Assembly (NCBI GenBank): GCA_020425695.1
Contig: JAGQRE010000014.1
Location: 1-44,598, forward strand
Source of the DNA: Planctomycetota bacterium
GTDB taxonomy: Bacteria > Planctomycetota > UBA8742 > UBA2392
Direction of reading: 5' to 3'
DNA length: 44,598 bases
The notes under the pieces were generated by a model that worked only from the letters and a program-made list of their open reading frames with translations, had not been told where the DNA came from and did no database searches. Below are positions 1-7,014 of the stretch, in pieces; the first letter of the stretch is position 1, and each line of letters opens with the position of its first letter. Both the position numbers and the translations under genes were made by a program.

Positions 1-192
1 GCCCCGGGACAGTTGCCGCATGATCGGGCGATCCTGCTTCACGGCGACGCTGACGGACGGCGGGCTGAAGCCGGCCTGACAAACCCAGCTTGCGAGAAAG
101 GCCGCGCGTTGCCCGTTGTTCTCGGCCGTGACTATGTAAAGCCCTGTAGGCACGCGCCCAAGGGCCTGAATGTCTGGAGCTGCATCTGGCAT
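1..192 (-). CDS. Flavin reductase-like domain protein, N-terminal fragment
   Basis: The minus strand is open from an ATG at 192 to the window edge, giving the first 64 residues of a protein that continues outside the window. It contains LGRVPTGLYIVTAENNGQ and a following segment with FLASWVCQAGFSPPSVSVAV, the N-terminal signature of the FMN-binding split-barrel (flavin reductase-like) family, which includes flavoredoxins and the reductase modules of diflavin proteins. These proteins bind FMN and act in the cytoplasm as NAD(P)H:flavin oxidoreductases or flavin-dependent electron carriers. A strong Shine-Dalgarno (AGGAGA, five to six bases upstream) fixes the start. The specific substrate cannot be told from the fragment. 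Confidence 0.72.
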   Translation of the reverse strand, partial: MPDAAPDIQALGRVPTGLYIVTAENNGQRAAFLASWVCQAGFSPPSVSVAVKQDRPIMRQLSRG

Positions 193-282
193 AACTTTCT
201 CCTAGGTGCCATTGGAAAGAACAGGAGCCCGGAGCGCAAGCGACGGGGAAACGTGCCACAGCCAACCTGCCTGGCAAAGCCC

Positions 283-302
283 GGGCGGTGCAAGCACCGC
301 CC
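283..302 (-). terminator. Hairpin directly after alr stop
   Basis: GGGCGGTGC and its exact complement GCACCGCCC are separated by two bases and begin at the base after the alr stop codon. There is no good T-run, so it could be a factor-dependent terminator or a dispersed palindrome. Confidence 0.4.
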
Positions 303-1409
303 CTACATGTAAACGCGCGCGACGCGGCGTCCTAATCCGCACAGAATCTCGTACGGGATAGCGTCGGCCCAATGTGCGATCTCGTCCAGCGTAATGCGCC
401 CGTCGCCGTCGCGCCCGAACAGGGTGATTTCGTCCCCTACTTCGGCGTCAGGCACGATGCCGACGTCAATCGTCGTGTAGTCCATGCTGACGCGTCCGAC
501 CACCGGGCAGCGCACACCGCGCACCAGCACTTCGGCGCGGTTGCTGAGGCTCGTGCGGTAGCCGTCGTTGTAGCCGATGGGGATGGTCGCGATGCGCGTT
601 GGCGCGGGCGTGTAGTACGTACGCGAATAGCCGATCGGCGTGCCTTCGGGGACATCCTTGAGAAACAGAATGCGGCTCTTGAGTTGCAGCGCGGGCTTCA
701 ATTTGCTTTCCCAACCCTGCAGGTCACCCGGCAGCAGCCCCCACAGGCCAATCCCCGTGCGTACCATATTGAAGTAGGCATCGTCGCGACCAAATACGGC
801 GAGGCTGCTGCTGCTGTGCAGGATCAGGTTGTCGTAGCCCAGGCGCTCGGCCACTTCGACGGCTAGATTAAAATGCTCGATCTGCCGTGTGGTGAAGGCC
901 GGGTTGCGTTCATAGGGCAGGCTGAAGTGCGTACACAGCCCGACCAGTTCAAGGTTTCGCAGGCGCCGCAGGTTGTGAAGAAACGGCACGGCTTCGAAAG
1001 GCTGCATGCCGAGGCGCCCCATGCCGGTGTCGACCTTCAGGTGGACGCGCACGGTGCGATTCTGCTTGCCGGCCTCGGCGTTCAGGTCTTCGGCCATCTG
1101 CACGGTGTGCAGGTTGACCTCAATGTCGTTCGCGACGACGCGCGGCATTTCGCCGGGGATGATGCCGCCGACGATCAGGATTGGGGTAGTGATACCGGCG
1201 TCGCGCAGCTCAAGTGCTTCGCCACTGTCGCCGACGCCGATGGCGTCGATGCCCTCGCCGGTCAACAGCTTGGCCATCTCGACTGCGCCGTGCCCGTAGG
1301 CGTTGGCTTTGAGCACGCCCATCACGCGGGTATCGCCCACGCGCTGCCGAATTGCGCCAAGGTTGTGGCGCACGGCGGCTGTGTCGATCTCGGCCCAGAC
1401 TCGATGCAT
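303..1409 (-). CDS. alr: Alanine racemase
   Basis: A 368-residue PLP enzyme that interconverts L- and D-alanine in the cytoplasm, supplying D-Ala for peptidoglycan. The PLP-binding lysine is K34 in the motif VLKANAYGHGAVE. The TIM-barrel core follows (HLKVDTGMGRLG near 130), and the C-terminal beta domain carries GYSRTYYTP, IPIGYNDGYRT and VGRVSMDYTTIDV, the region that contributes the second catalytic base (tyrosine) from the partner subunit. Length is normal. The usual MDQ after VGRVS is MDY here, a minor variant. The window gives D-Ala synthesis but no other cell-wall gene nearby. The start ATG at 1409 matches the family N-terminus. Confidence 0.95.
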   Translation of the reverse strand: MHRVWAEIDTAAVRHNLGAIRQRVGDTRVMGVLKANAYGHGAVEMAKLLTGEGIDAIGVGDSGEALELRDAGITTPILIVGGIIPGEMPRVVANDIEVNLHTVQMAEDLNAEAGKQNRTVRVHLKVDTGMGRLGMQPFEAVPFLHNLRRLRNLELVGLCTHFSLPYERNPAFTTRQIEHFNLAVEVAERLGYDNLILHSSSSLAVFGRDDAYFNMVRTGIGLWGLLPGDLQGWESKLKPALQLKSRILFLKDVPEGTPIGYSRTYYTPAPTRIATIPIGYNDGYRTSLSNRAEVLVRGVRCPVVGRVSMDYTTIDVGIVPDAEVGDEITLFGRDGDGRITLDEIAHWADAIPYEILCGLGRRVARVYM

Positions 1410-1413
1410 GCGG

Positions 1414-1516
1414 GAATTTTGGATTTTCGATTGTGGGTTTTGGATTCTTGATTGGACCGCACGAAGCTGAGTGCGCTTACGCGCAATCCAAAATCACGAA
1501 TCCAAAATCCAAAATC
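1414..1516. repeat. Imperfect inverted repeat of GGATTTT units
   Basis: The left arm (about 1414-1454) is built from GGATTTTGG/GATTG-like units. The right arm (about 1484-1516) is its reverse complement (AATCCAAAATC units). The core of about 30 bases contains GGACCGC and TGCGCT. The same architecture and core words occur inside mnmG at 11454-11540, so this is a dispersed element. It fills the gap between alr and the 35-aa gene. Confidence 0.85.
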
Positions 1517-1519
1517 GTA

Positions 1520-1627
1520 CTAGCCCTTTTTGGCAGCGATGCCGTCAAGCTTCTTGCGCCGCTTGGCCGATGCGAGCTTCCGGCGCTTGTTCTTGACACG
1601 ATTCTTCTTGCTGCTGTCGTAACCCAT
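1520..1627 (-). CDS. 35-residue strongly basic protein
   Basis: A short gene from ATG at 1627 to TAG at 1520. The product begins MGYDSSKKNRVKNKRR and ends KLDGIAAKKG; 15 of 35 residues are Lys or Arg. This composition suggests nucleic-acid (perhaps ribosome) association, but I do not recognise the family. The upstream lipoprotein gene stops at 1633, five bases before this ATG, and its last codons supply the GGAG ribosome-binding site, so translation is probably coupled. The clean start signal, the coupling and the non-random composition argue that it is real; short length keeps the confidence moderate. It resembles the very small basic proteins seen in PVC genomes only in a general way. Confidence 0.65.
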   Translation of the reverse strand: MGYDSSKKNRVKNKRRKLASAKRRKKLDGIAAKKG

Positions 1628-1632
1628 GTTTA

Positions 1633-2271
1633 CTACTCCGGTTTGATTGTTCCTGGATATGGCTTCATCAGCTTTGACGCATCCTCATTCCGTACCAAAG
1701 CACAAAGGATGTACGTACCACGCTCATTGCTGGTGCAGGCGAGCCACTTGTCCTGCGCTGACGGGTGCATGTAGACCGCGAAGCCCGAGACTTCACCGAC
1801 TTTGGATGAATCGAAATCTTTTATGAACGCGCCGCCGTGCTTCTTCAGCGTTTCGGTCGGGCTGTCTTTGGTTTTTGAGGCGTTGTAGATAAACACGGCC
1901 GAAACCGTCTCACGCCACTCTTTCCATTCCTCGTCTGTCCCGCTGCTGGCGTGGGGCGATGCCTTGTCGCTGAATGAATCCAGCAGGAAGAAGTCGCCCG
2001 ATGGCTTCAGCAACAGGTCAAACTTGTCTGACCGGAGCTCGGCCTGGCCGTCCTTGGGTAGTTTGTCCCAGCCGGTTGGCGTCGGGATGACAACTTTCTT
2101 CCACTTGTCCGGGTCTTCTTTCGGAGTGTCGTCCGGTGTGTTCGCCTTCGCGTCGCCGCTGTTGTTGGCGGCGGGTGCGGGCGTGTTTTCGGCCGGGACG
2201 TTGCCGCTGCCGCATGCGGACAGGGTGAACAGTACCAGCAGGCAAATGGCGCTGAGGGTCCAACGTTTCAT
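1633..2271 (-). CDS. Predicted lipoprotein of unknown function
   Basis: The 212-residue product starts with a type II signal peptide: MKRW, a hydrophobic stretch, then the lipobox LSAC, so Cys20 would be lipidated and the protein anchored to a membrane facing the periplasm. A Pro/Ala/Asn-rich linker follows to about residue 50, containing PAENTPAPAANN and an Asp/Lys-rich segment. The remaining globular part (about 55-212) includes VVIPTPTGWDKLP and a C-terminal AVYMHPSAQDKWLACTSNE. I do not recognise a family. It precedes the 35-aa basic gene with five bases between them. No enzyme motif is visible. Confidence 0.8.
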   Translation of the reverse strand: MKRWTLSAICLLVLFTLSACGSGNVPAENTPAPAANNSGDAKANTPDDTPKEDPDKWKKVVIPTPTGWDKLPKDGQAELRSDKFDLLLKPSGDFFLLDSFSDKASPHASSGTDEEWKEWRETVSAVFIYNASKTKDSPTETLKKHGGAFIKDFDSSKVGEVSGFAVYMHPSAQDKWLACTSNERGTYILCALVRNEDASKLMKPYPGTIKPE

Positions 2272-2344
2272 GCCGCTACCTCCGTACGATCAGGGGGCGG
2301 CAATCCTAATAGTTGTTGCGTGTGAAGGAAGGACAGAGAACGAG

Positions 2345-2914
2345 TTAGAACTCGTCTTCCTGCTCGTCGTCGGGGTCGACAGGCTCTGCCGGGTCTTCCT
2401 TGGGCTGAACAGACTGCCCCGACGGCTTGGTGTGCGGCTTCACAACCGGCGCTTCTACTTCCGGCGCTTCGACTTCGACTTGCTGGACGCTGTGCCGGTG
2501 CTGTGGAGGGCGTTCTGCGGGTGAACCCGTGTAGCCGAGCACGGCAATCAACAGCACGAAAGAAAAGACTCCGCAAAGCGGAAACAGCAGCAGGGCCACC
2601 GCAACTCTCCGTCCGGCGTGACGCTTGCGGCGCTCTTCTTCAGTCAGGACTCTGCCGGGCAGCGCATATGCTTCGGCGCTTCGGTCTCGTGCCGGGGTCG
2701 CGATCGTCACCCAGCGCCCTCGTGGTTTGACGTATCGCCCTGAAGGCCAGTCAATCATCGGCGGGTACAGGTAGGCGCCCGTCTGCGGTTTGCCATTGGG
2801 TTCAGGCGGCACATCGATGATGGCCATACAATCCGCGCAGCGAATGCGCTTACCGGCGTAGAACTCGCTGAGTTCGCGCTGCCAGCCGCAATTGCATTGC
2901 ACTCGGGTTCGCAT
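2345..2914 (-). CDS. Zinc-ribbon, single-pass membrane protein
   Basis: I set the start at the ATG at 2914 (189 residues), because the putative zinc ribbon begins directly there; an upstream extension of the frame has no family-like content. The N-terminus has a CxC...CxxC arrangement (VQCNCGW, then RIRCADC), typical of a small zinc ribbon. It is followed by a Pro-rich cytoplasmic stretch, a membrane segment around residues 115-140 (VAVALLLFPLCGVFSFVLLI), and a Pro/Glu/Val-rich acidic tail ending DPDDEQEDEF. The architecture (ribbon, linker, TM, acidic tail) suggests a membrane-anchored adaptor, but no function can be assigned. It is divergent from the actin-like gene and may be translated from a leaderless mRNA. 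Confidence 0.75.
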   Translation of the reverse strand: MRTRVQCNCGWQRELSEFYAGKRIRCADCMAIIDVPPEPNGKPQTGAYLYPPMIDWPSGRYVKPRGRWVTIATPARDRSAEAYALPGRVLTEEERRKRHAGRRVAVALLLFPLCGVFSFVLLIAVLGYTGSPAERPPQHRHSVQQVEVEAPEVEAPVVKPHTKPSGQSVQPKEDPAEPVDPDDEQEDEF

Positions 2915-2921
2915 GGTTGCC

Positions 2922-2927
2922 AGTATA
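2922..2927 (-). promoter_or_regulatory. Candidate -10 (TATACT) just before the 2914 start
   Basis: On the minus strand TATACT ends seven bases before the ATG at 2914. A transcript starting at the usual distance would begin at or next to the start codon. No clear -35 is visible. Confidence 0.35.
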
Positions 2928-2978
2928 CCACATGGAAGGGAATGCTGCGCGCCGTACTGACGCGGAACGCCAAGCCCC

Positions 2979-3006
2979 TTGCGCCGACGCGGCGGCACGC
3001 TACAAT
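2979..3006 (+). promoter_or_regulatory. Candidate sigma70-type promoter for the actin-like gene
   Basis: TTGCGC (2979-2984) and TACAAT (3001-3006) are spaced by 16 bases, about 60 bases ahead of the GTG start at 3064. The match is by eye only. Confidence 0.4.
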
Positions 3007-3063
3007 TTCTCGCGACCTTCATGAAACCCGCTAAAAATAAGGCTTCACAGGCTACCCTGAACA

Positions 3064-5280
3064 GTGCAAGTCGACCCCACTGACGATCATTCGCAGGAAG
3101 AAATCGTCGAGGATGATGACCTCGACCTTGATCTTTCCGACCTGCACAGCGAACCCGCAAACAGCGAGACCGTTCGCGAACGCCTTCAGCGCGCGGCCAA
3201 GCGCCGCACGACCAAACAGCAGGAAAAGAACTGGCATGACACGCCGGTCAACGTTACTGCCTCGGGGCGTCACGAAATCCTCGAAGACGACGATGTCATT
3301 GAGGACGACGTTGAAGTTGACGACATCGCGATCACAGCCAGCGGTCGCCACGAAGTCGTTGACGAAGACATGGACGTCAACCTCGATGACCTGGACGAGT
3401 CGACGCTGGACGCAAACGACTATGACGCTTCGTTCCCGGGGCCTGCGACCCGTATCGAAGAAGAGCTTGACCTGGCCGGGATTCGCGCGGCTGAACCGAT
3501 CGCAGCCGGCCCGATGACAATGGCCGGCTTCGATATGGATAATGCTGAACGCTCAGATCTGGACTCACGCACCGGGCACGACACCGAGCGCGTGGAGGCT
3601 GCACCTGCCGACACAGACGACAGCGCTGAAGCTGCTTCAGGCCCCATGACCATGGCAGCCATGGACATGGCTCAGGACGATGAGGAAGACGACGGCAACG
3701 ACACCGAAACCCCAAGCATTGAGCTGGGCGGCGGCGGCATGCCTGAAGATGACCCTTTGGGTGGTTCAGGGCCGATGACACAGGCCGCCTTCGAAATGGA
3801 ATCTAACATCGCGCAAGATGTTGATGGGCAAGGTGATAAAGTCTCCGGGCGAAGCGAAAATCCTACTGGCGAAACTGTGAGTTCGCTGTTAGATAACACG
3901 GCACAACAATCCGACCAGGATGACGCAGGCGCAGCTCCCCCCGCAGCGCAGATACCGGCTGACGGTGATTCGGATTCGGCCCAGCAGGCTGATGAAGAGG
4001 AACCATCAGAAGTCGACGTGTCGCCTGAAGAGGAGGAGTCGCCGATGTCGGAAAACGAAGACGAACTTAATTTGAATGCCGCCGATGACGGTGGTGATGA
4101 AGGAACCGAGTCTGATGAGCTTAACCTGAATTCAGAATCAGGCGAGCAAGCAGATTCCGCGTCCGACACGGACGCAGCAGGAATCGACGAAGCCGAGGCG
4201 GTCTCGGAAGAATCGGTCCCTGCGGAGCCTAGTGAGGATTATTCTCAACAGCCGGAGGTATCCACCGTGGGTGATGATTCGGGGGCGCCACTCGGGCGCG
4301 GCTTGGACGTGGGAACAGCGAACCTTGTTGCTTCTCGCATGGATGAAGAGGGTGGCATCGAGTTCTTCCCCGCACGCAATGCTTTCCTTGACGTGCCGGA
4401 AGACCCGTACACCCTGAAGATGCTCAAGGGACAAGGCGTTCCTTACATCAAGCGCGAAAACAAACTCTTCATCATTGGTGAAGACGCGTTCGAGCTTGCG
4501 AACATCTTCAACCGGGAAATGCGCCGTCCGATGAAGCACGGGCTGATCAGCCCGACTGACGTCGACGCCATGCCGATGGAAGTTGAACTGTTCAAGAAGA
4601 TTCTCGGCCCGGCACGCGCTGACGGCGAGATGGTTTACTACTCGGTCCCGGCTGACCCGGTCGACTCAACGATGAACATCGTGTACCACACGAACATCGT
4701 AAACGGTCTGCTTGAGCGCCTGGGGTACCGCGGCACGCCCTTCAACGAAGGTCAGGCCGTCATCTTCAGCGAACTCGGCGACGACGACTTCACGGGCATC
4801 GGTATTTCGTGCGGCGGCGGTATGGTGAACGTCTGTGTTGCGTTCCGTTCCATGCCGGTCATCAGCTTCTCGACCTCAAAGGGCGGCGACTGGATCGACC
4901 AGCAGGCTGCACAGGTCATGGGTTGCGCCGCTTCAAAGATCACGGCTGTCAAGGAACGCGGCGTCGACATCAACGCCCCGAAGACACCCGAAGAGGAAGC
5001 GATCGTCATCTACTATCGCCACCTCATCAAGTACTCGCTGGACAACATCGTCAAGAAGTTCGAAGGCACCAAGGACATTCCGAACTTCCCGAAGCCGGTA
5101 CCCATCGCGGTTTCAGGCGGTACGTCCAAGGTCGGTGGTTTCGTGGCTGTCTTCAAGGATGAGTTCAGCAAGATGGCTGACCGCTTCCCGATCAAGATCA
5201 GCGACATCCGCCAGGCCGAAGACCAACTCAACGCCACGAGCAAGGGTTGCCTGCTTGCGGCACTGAGCCACGAGGACTAG
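3064..5280 (+). CDS. Actin-like ATPase with long acidic repeat-bearing N-terminus
   Basis: 738 residues. Residues 1 to about 410 are extremely Asp/Glu-rich and low in hydrophobics, hence probably disordered. Residues about 411-738 form a full-size actin/MreB/ParM-fold ATPase domain. It has a phosphate-1 loop GLDVGTANLVASR, a phosphate-2 segment GISCGGGMVNVCV, and an adenosine-type motif AVSGGTSKVGGF. The acidic part carries three kinds of repeated short motif: TASGRHE twice, GPMT[MQ]A three times, and DELNLN twice. The start is GTG at 3064, because an in-frame TGA lies at 3058-3060; its ribosome-binding site is poor and a later start is possible. A strong terminator follows at 5309. It is not a canonical MreB, FtsA or DnaK. 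I infer a filament-forming or scaffold protein; the function is unknown. Confidence 0.85.
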   Translation: MQVDPTDDHSQEEIVEDDDLDLDLSDLHSEPANSETVRERLQRAAKRRTTKQQEKNWHDTPVNVTASGRHEILEDDDVIEDDVEVDDIAITASGRHEVVDEDMDVNLDDLDESTLDANDYDASFPGPATRIEEELDLAGIRAAEPIAAGPMTMAGFDMDNAERSDLDSRTGHDTERVEAAPADTDDSAEAASGPMTMAAMDMAQDDEEDDGNDTETPSIELGGGGMPEDDPLGGSGPMTQAAFEMESNIAQDVDGQGDKVSGRSENPTGETVSSLLDNTAQQSDQDDAGAAPPAAQIPADGDSDSAQQADEEEPSEVDVSPEEEESPMSENEDELNLNAADDGGDEGTESDELNLNSESGEQADSASDTDAAGIDEAEAVSEESVPAEPSEDYSQQPEVSTVGDDSGAPLGRGLDVGTANLVASRMDEEGGIEFFPARNAFLDVPEDPYTLKMLKGQGVPYIKRENKLFIIGEDAFELANIFNREMRRPMKHGLISPTDVDAMPMEVELFKKILGPARADGEMVYYSVPADPVDSTMNIVYHTNIVNGLLERLGYRGTPFNEGQAVIFSELGDDDFTGIGISCGGGMVNVCVAFRSMPVISFSTSKGGDWIDQQAAQVMGCAASKITAVKERGVDINAPKTPEEEAIVIYYRHLIKYSLDNIVKKFEGTKDIPNFPKPVPIAVSGGTSKVGGFVAVFKDEFSKMADRFPIKISDIRQAEDQLNATSKGCLLAALSHED

Positions 5281-5308
5281 AATTCCTACACGGAATTGAA
5301 CCGCGTCG

Positions 5309-5340
5309 CGCGCCCGGTTTCCACCGGGCGCGTGCTTTTT
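5309..5340 (+). terminator. Intrinsic terminator after actin-like gene
   Basis: A perfect 10-bp stem (CGCGCCCGGT / ACCGGGCGCG) with loop TTCC, followed by TGC and five T. This is a textbook rho-independent terminator. Confidence 0.85.
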
Positions 5341-5364
5341 CAGACCCAATACTGGTGATGCAGC

Positions 5365-5997
5365 ATGGCGGATCTGGCGAAACTCGCAAACCTCTCGAAA
5401 CGGCTCAAGAGCTCGAAGCCCAAGGTCAACGAAGACAAGTCGGCCCTTGGCTCGCCCATTTCCGCGTCGGACGATGAACCGGACACTTCCACGTCAAGCA
5501 GCCCGGCGTCCGCGCCGGCGGCAACGGTTTCAAGTGCGCCCGCAAGCTCGGCCCCGGTTTCATCGGGAGGCGGCGGTGGTGGACCCGCGCCGAAGGTAAC
5601 CGTGAACGTGGACCTGGGCCCGGTCACTGACATGCTCGGACGCATTCGCGACGAAATGAAGAGCCTGCGCGAAGAGGTCAAGAAGACCCGCGAAAAGGGC
5701 ATGAAAGTCGAGTTCGGCGACGACGCCACCGAACAGATGGACCAGATTCTCAAGCACCTCAGCAGCGTAAGCAAGGCCGGGCGCGAGCTGACAGAGAAGC
5801 TCGTCACCAGCCTGCCGGAGTCGCGCTGGTACGGCGACCTGCTGAACCTCGGACGCGAAGTCGGCGAAGGCATTGTCGCGGGCGGCGGCGGTGGAGGCGG
5901 CGGTGGCAGCGCCGAAGAAATTAACGAAATCAAAGAGAAGATTGAGATGCAGGGCAGCCAGCTGACAGCAATTCTCAGCATTCTGCAGCGCCGGTAG
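5365..5997 (+). CDS. Coiled-coil protein next to the actin-like gene
   Basis: 210 residues. The N-terminus is Lys-rich (LAKLANLSKRLKSSKPK). A Ser/Ala/Pro-rich linker runs from about 32 to 72. A predicted helical region follows (GPVTDMLGRIRDEMKSLREE through about 120, then DQILKHLSSVSKAGRELTEK). There is a run of nine glycines near 175-183 and a final heptad-like helix (EEINEIKEKIEMQGSQL). There is no catalytic motif. It lies 84 bases after the actin-like gene, same strand, but with a strong terminator between them, so it may have its own promoter. I infer a structural or adaptor role, possibly with the actin-like protein; nothing in the sequence proves the partnership. Confidence 0.75.
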   Translation: MADLAKLANLSKRLKSSKPKVNEDKSALGSPISASDDEPDTSTSSSPASAPAATVSSAPASSAPVSSGGGGGGPAPKVTVNVDLGPVTDMLGRIRDEMKSLREEVKKTREKGMKVEFGDDATEQMDQILKHLSSVSKAGRELTEKLVTSLPESRWYGDLLNLGREVGEGIVAGGGGGGGGGSAEEINEIKEKIEMQGSQLTAILSILQRR

Positions 5998-6134
5998 TTC
6001 AGAGTTCAAGGTTCCGAGTTCAGAGTTGCGGTCAATGGATCGCAACTCTTGCTTTAACACGCCCATACAGAGAAAGTCTGCGATCTGGAACTTCCCCGGA
6101 CACAGAACTCAAAACACGGAACTCAGAACTCGAC
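5998..6134. repeat. GAGTTC-unit imperfect inverted repeat with terminator-like core hairpin
   Basis: The left part (5998-6029) is made of AGTTCAGAGTTC-like units. The right part (6104-6134) holds their reverse complement (GAACTC units) and runs to the lpxA start. Between them a perfect 9-bp stem (AGAGTTGCG 6022-6030 / CGCAACTCT 6041-6049) is followed by TTGCTTT and may terminate the upstream gene. Confidence 0.7.
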
Positions 6135-6926
6135 ATGCCCATTCACCCCACCGCCATCATCGACTCCTCGGCCAAGCTTGACGAAGGCGTAACCGTCGGT
6201 CCCTATTGCGTGATCGGCGCGGACGTCGTCGTTGGCAAAGACACGACGATCGGCTCACACACCGTGATCGACGGCCCGACGACAATCGGTGCCGGCAACA
6301 AGATCGGGCACCATTGCAGCCTCGGCGGCGCGCCCCAGGACCTGAGCTACAAGGGCGAGCCGACGAAGCTGGTGATCGGCAATGAGAACTTTCTGGGCGA
6401 CTACGTTCAGGTCAGCCGCGGCAGCACAAAGACTGAGCACCAAACGACCACCATCGGCAACAAGAACTTCTTGATGGCCTACTGCCACGTCGGTCATGAC
6501 TGCATCGTCGGCGACAATGTGATTGCGGCGAATGCGCTTCAACTGGCCGGGCATGTGACGGTGGAAGACCGCGTCGTGTTCGGCGGGCTGGTGGCAATTC
6601 ACCAGTTCGTTCGCGTCGGCAAGCTGGCGATGATCAGCGGTGGCAGCGTGACGGCCATGGACATTCCACCGTTCACCAAAGTGTTCGGCTACGGCTGCCC
6701 TGTCCACGGGCTGAATGCAATCGGGCTTGAGCGCGCAGGTGTTGAGCGCGCGGCAATCAAGCGCCTGCGCGAGGCGTATAAGCTGCTGTTCCGAAGCGGG
6801 ACGACGCTTGAAAAGGCCCTGGCAACGCTGGAAACGGAATTCGCCGACAGCGCCGAAGCGCAGCACTGGGTGCATTTCTTCCGCACCAGCAAACGCGGCA
6901 TCGTGCGCGAACGCGCCTCGCACTAA
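6135..6926 (+). CDS. lpxA: UDP-N-acetylglucosamine acyltransferase LpxA
   Basis: 263 residues, the usual length. LpxA catalyses the first step of lipid A synthesis, moving a 3-hydroxyacyl chain from acyl carrier protein to UDP-GlcNAc in the cytoplasm as a homotrimer. The N-terminal two-thirds is a left-handed parallel beta helix of hexapeptide repeats. The catalytic histidine is H121 in AYCHVGHDCIVGDN, equivalent to E. coli H125. GGLVAIHQFVRVG matches the substrate-binding region, and the C-terminal helical domain begins near GCPVHGLNAIGLERAG. Its presence implies an LPS-type outer membrane. No other lpx gene lies nearby. It is convergent with the flavodoxin gene across a palindromic repeat. 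Confidence 0.95.
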   Translation: MPIHPTAIIDSSAKLDEGVTVGPYCVIGADVVVGKDTTIGSHTVIDGPTTIGAGNKIGHHCSLGGAPQDLSYKGEPTKLVIGNENFLGDYVQVSRGSTKTEHQTTTIGNKNFLMAYCHVGHDCIVGDNVIAANALQLAGHVTVEDRVVFGGLVAIHQFVRVGKLAMISGGSVTAMDIPPFTKVFGYGCPVHGLNAIGLERAGVERAAIKRLREAYKLLFRSGTTLEKALATLETEFADSAEAQHWVHFFRTSKRGIVRERASH

Positions 6927-6934
6927 TTGCGCGT

Positions 6935-7014
6935 AAGGGGTCAGACCCTGTTTTCGTAGCTTGCACTAGATGACGTTCCAAAGCCGCTCGGGCGAAAACA
7001 GGGTCTGACCCCTT
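6935..7014. repeat. Paired 22-bp inverted repeat (GGGGTCAGACCC type)
   Basis: The 22 bases at 6935-6956 recur exactly in inverse orientation at 6993-7014, with 36 bases between. Each copy contains the small palindrome GGGTCAGACCC / GGGTCTGACCC. It sits between convergent lpxA and flavodoxin genes and its outer end touches the flavodoxin stop codon, so it could also end transcription both ways. It is REPIN-like, with no cognate transposase in this window. Confidence 0.85.

Noticed and set aside
13..312. A 99-codon plus-strand frame
   Set aside because: It runs antisense to the flavin-reductase fragment and the alr tail; no family match, whereas the minus frame has a strong ribosome-binding site and domain signature.
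5998..6134. Riboswitch upstream of lpxA
   Set aside because: The structure is a GAGTTC-unit inverted repeat of dispersed type; no known riboswitch core is visible.
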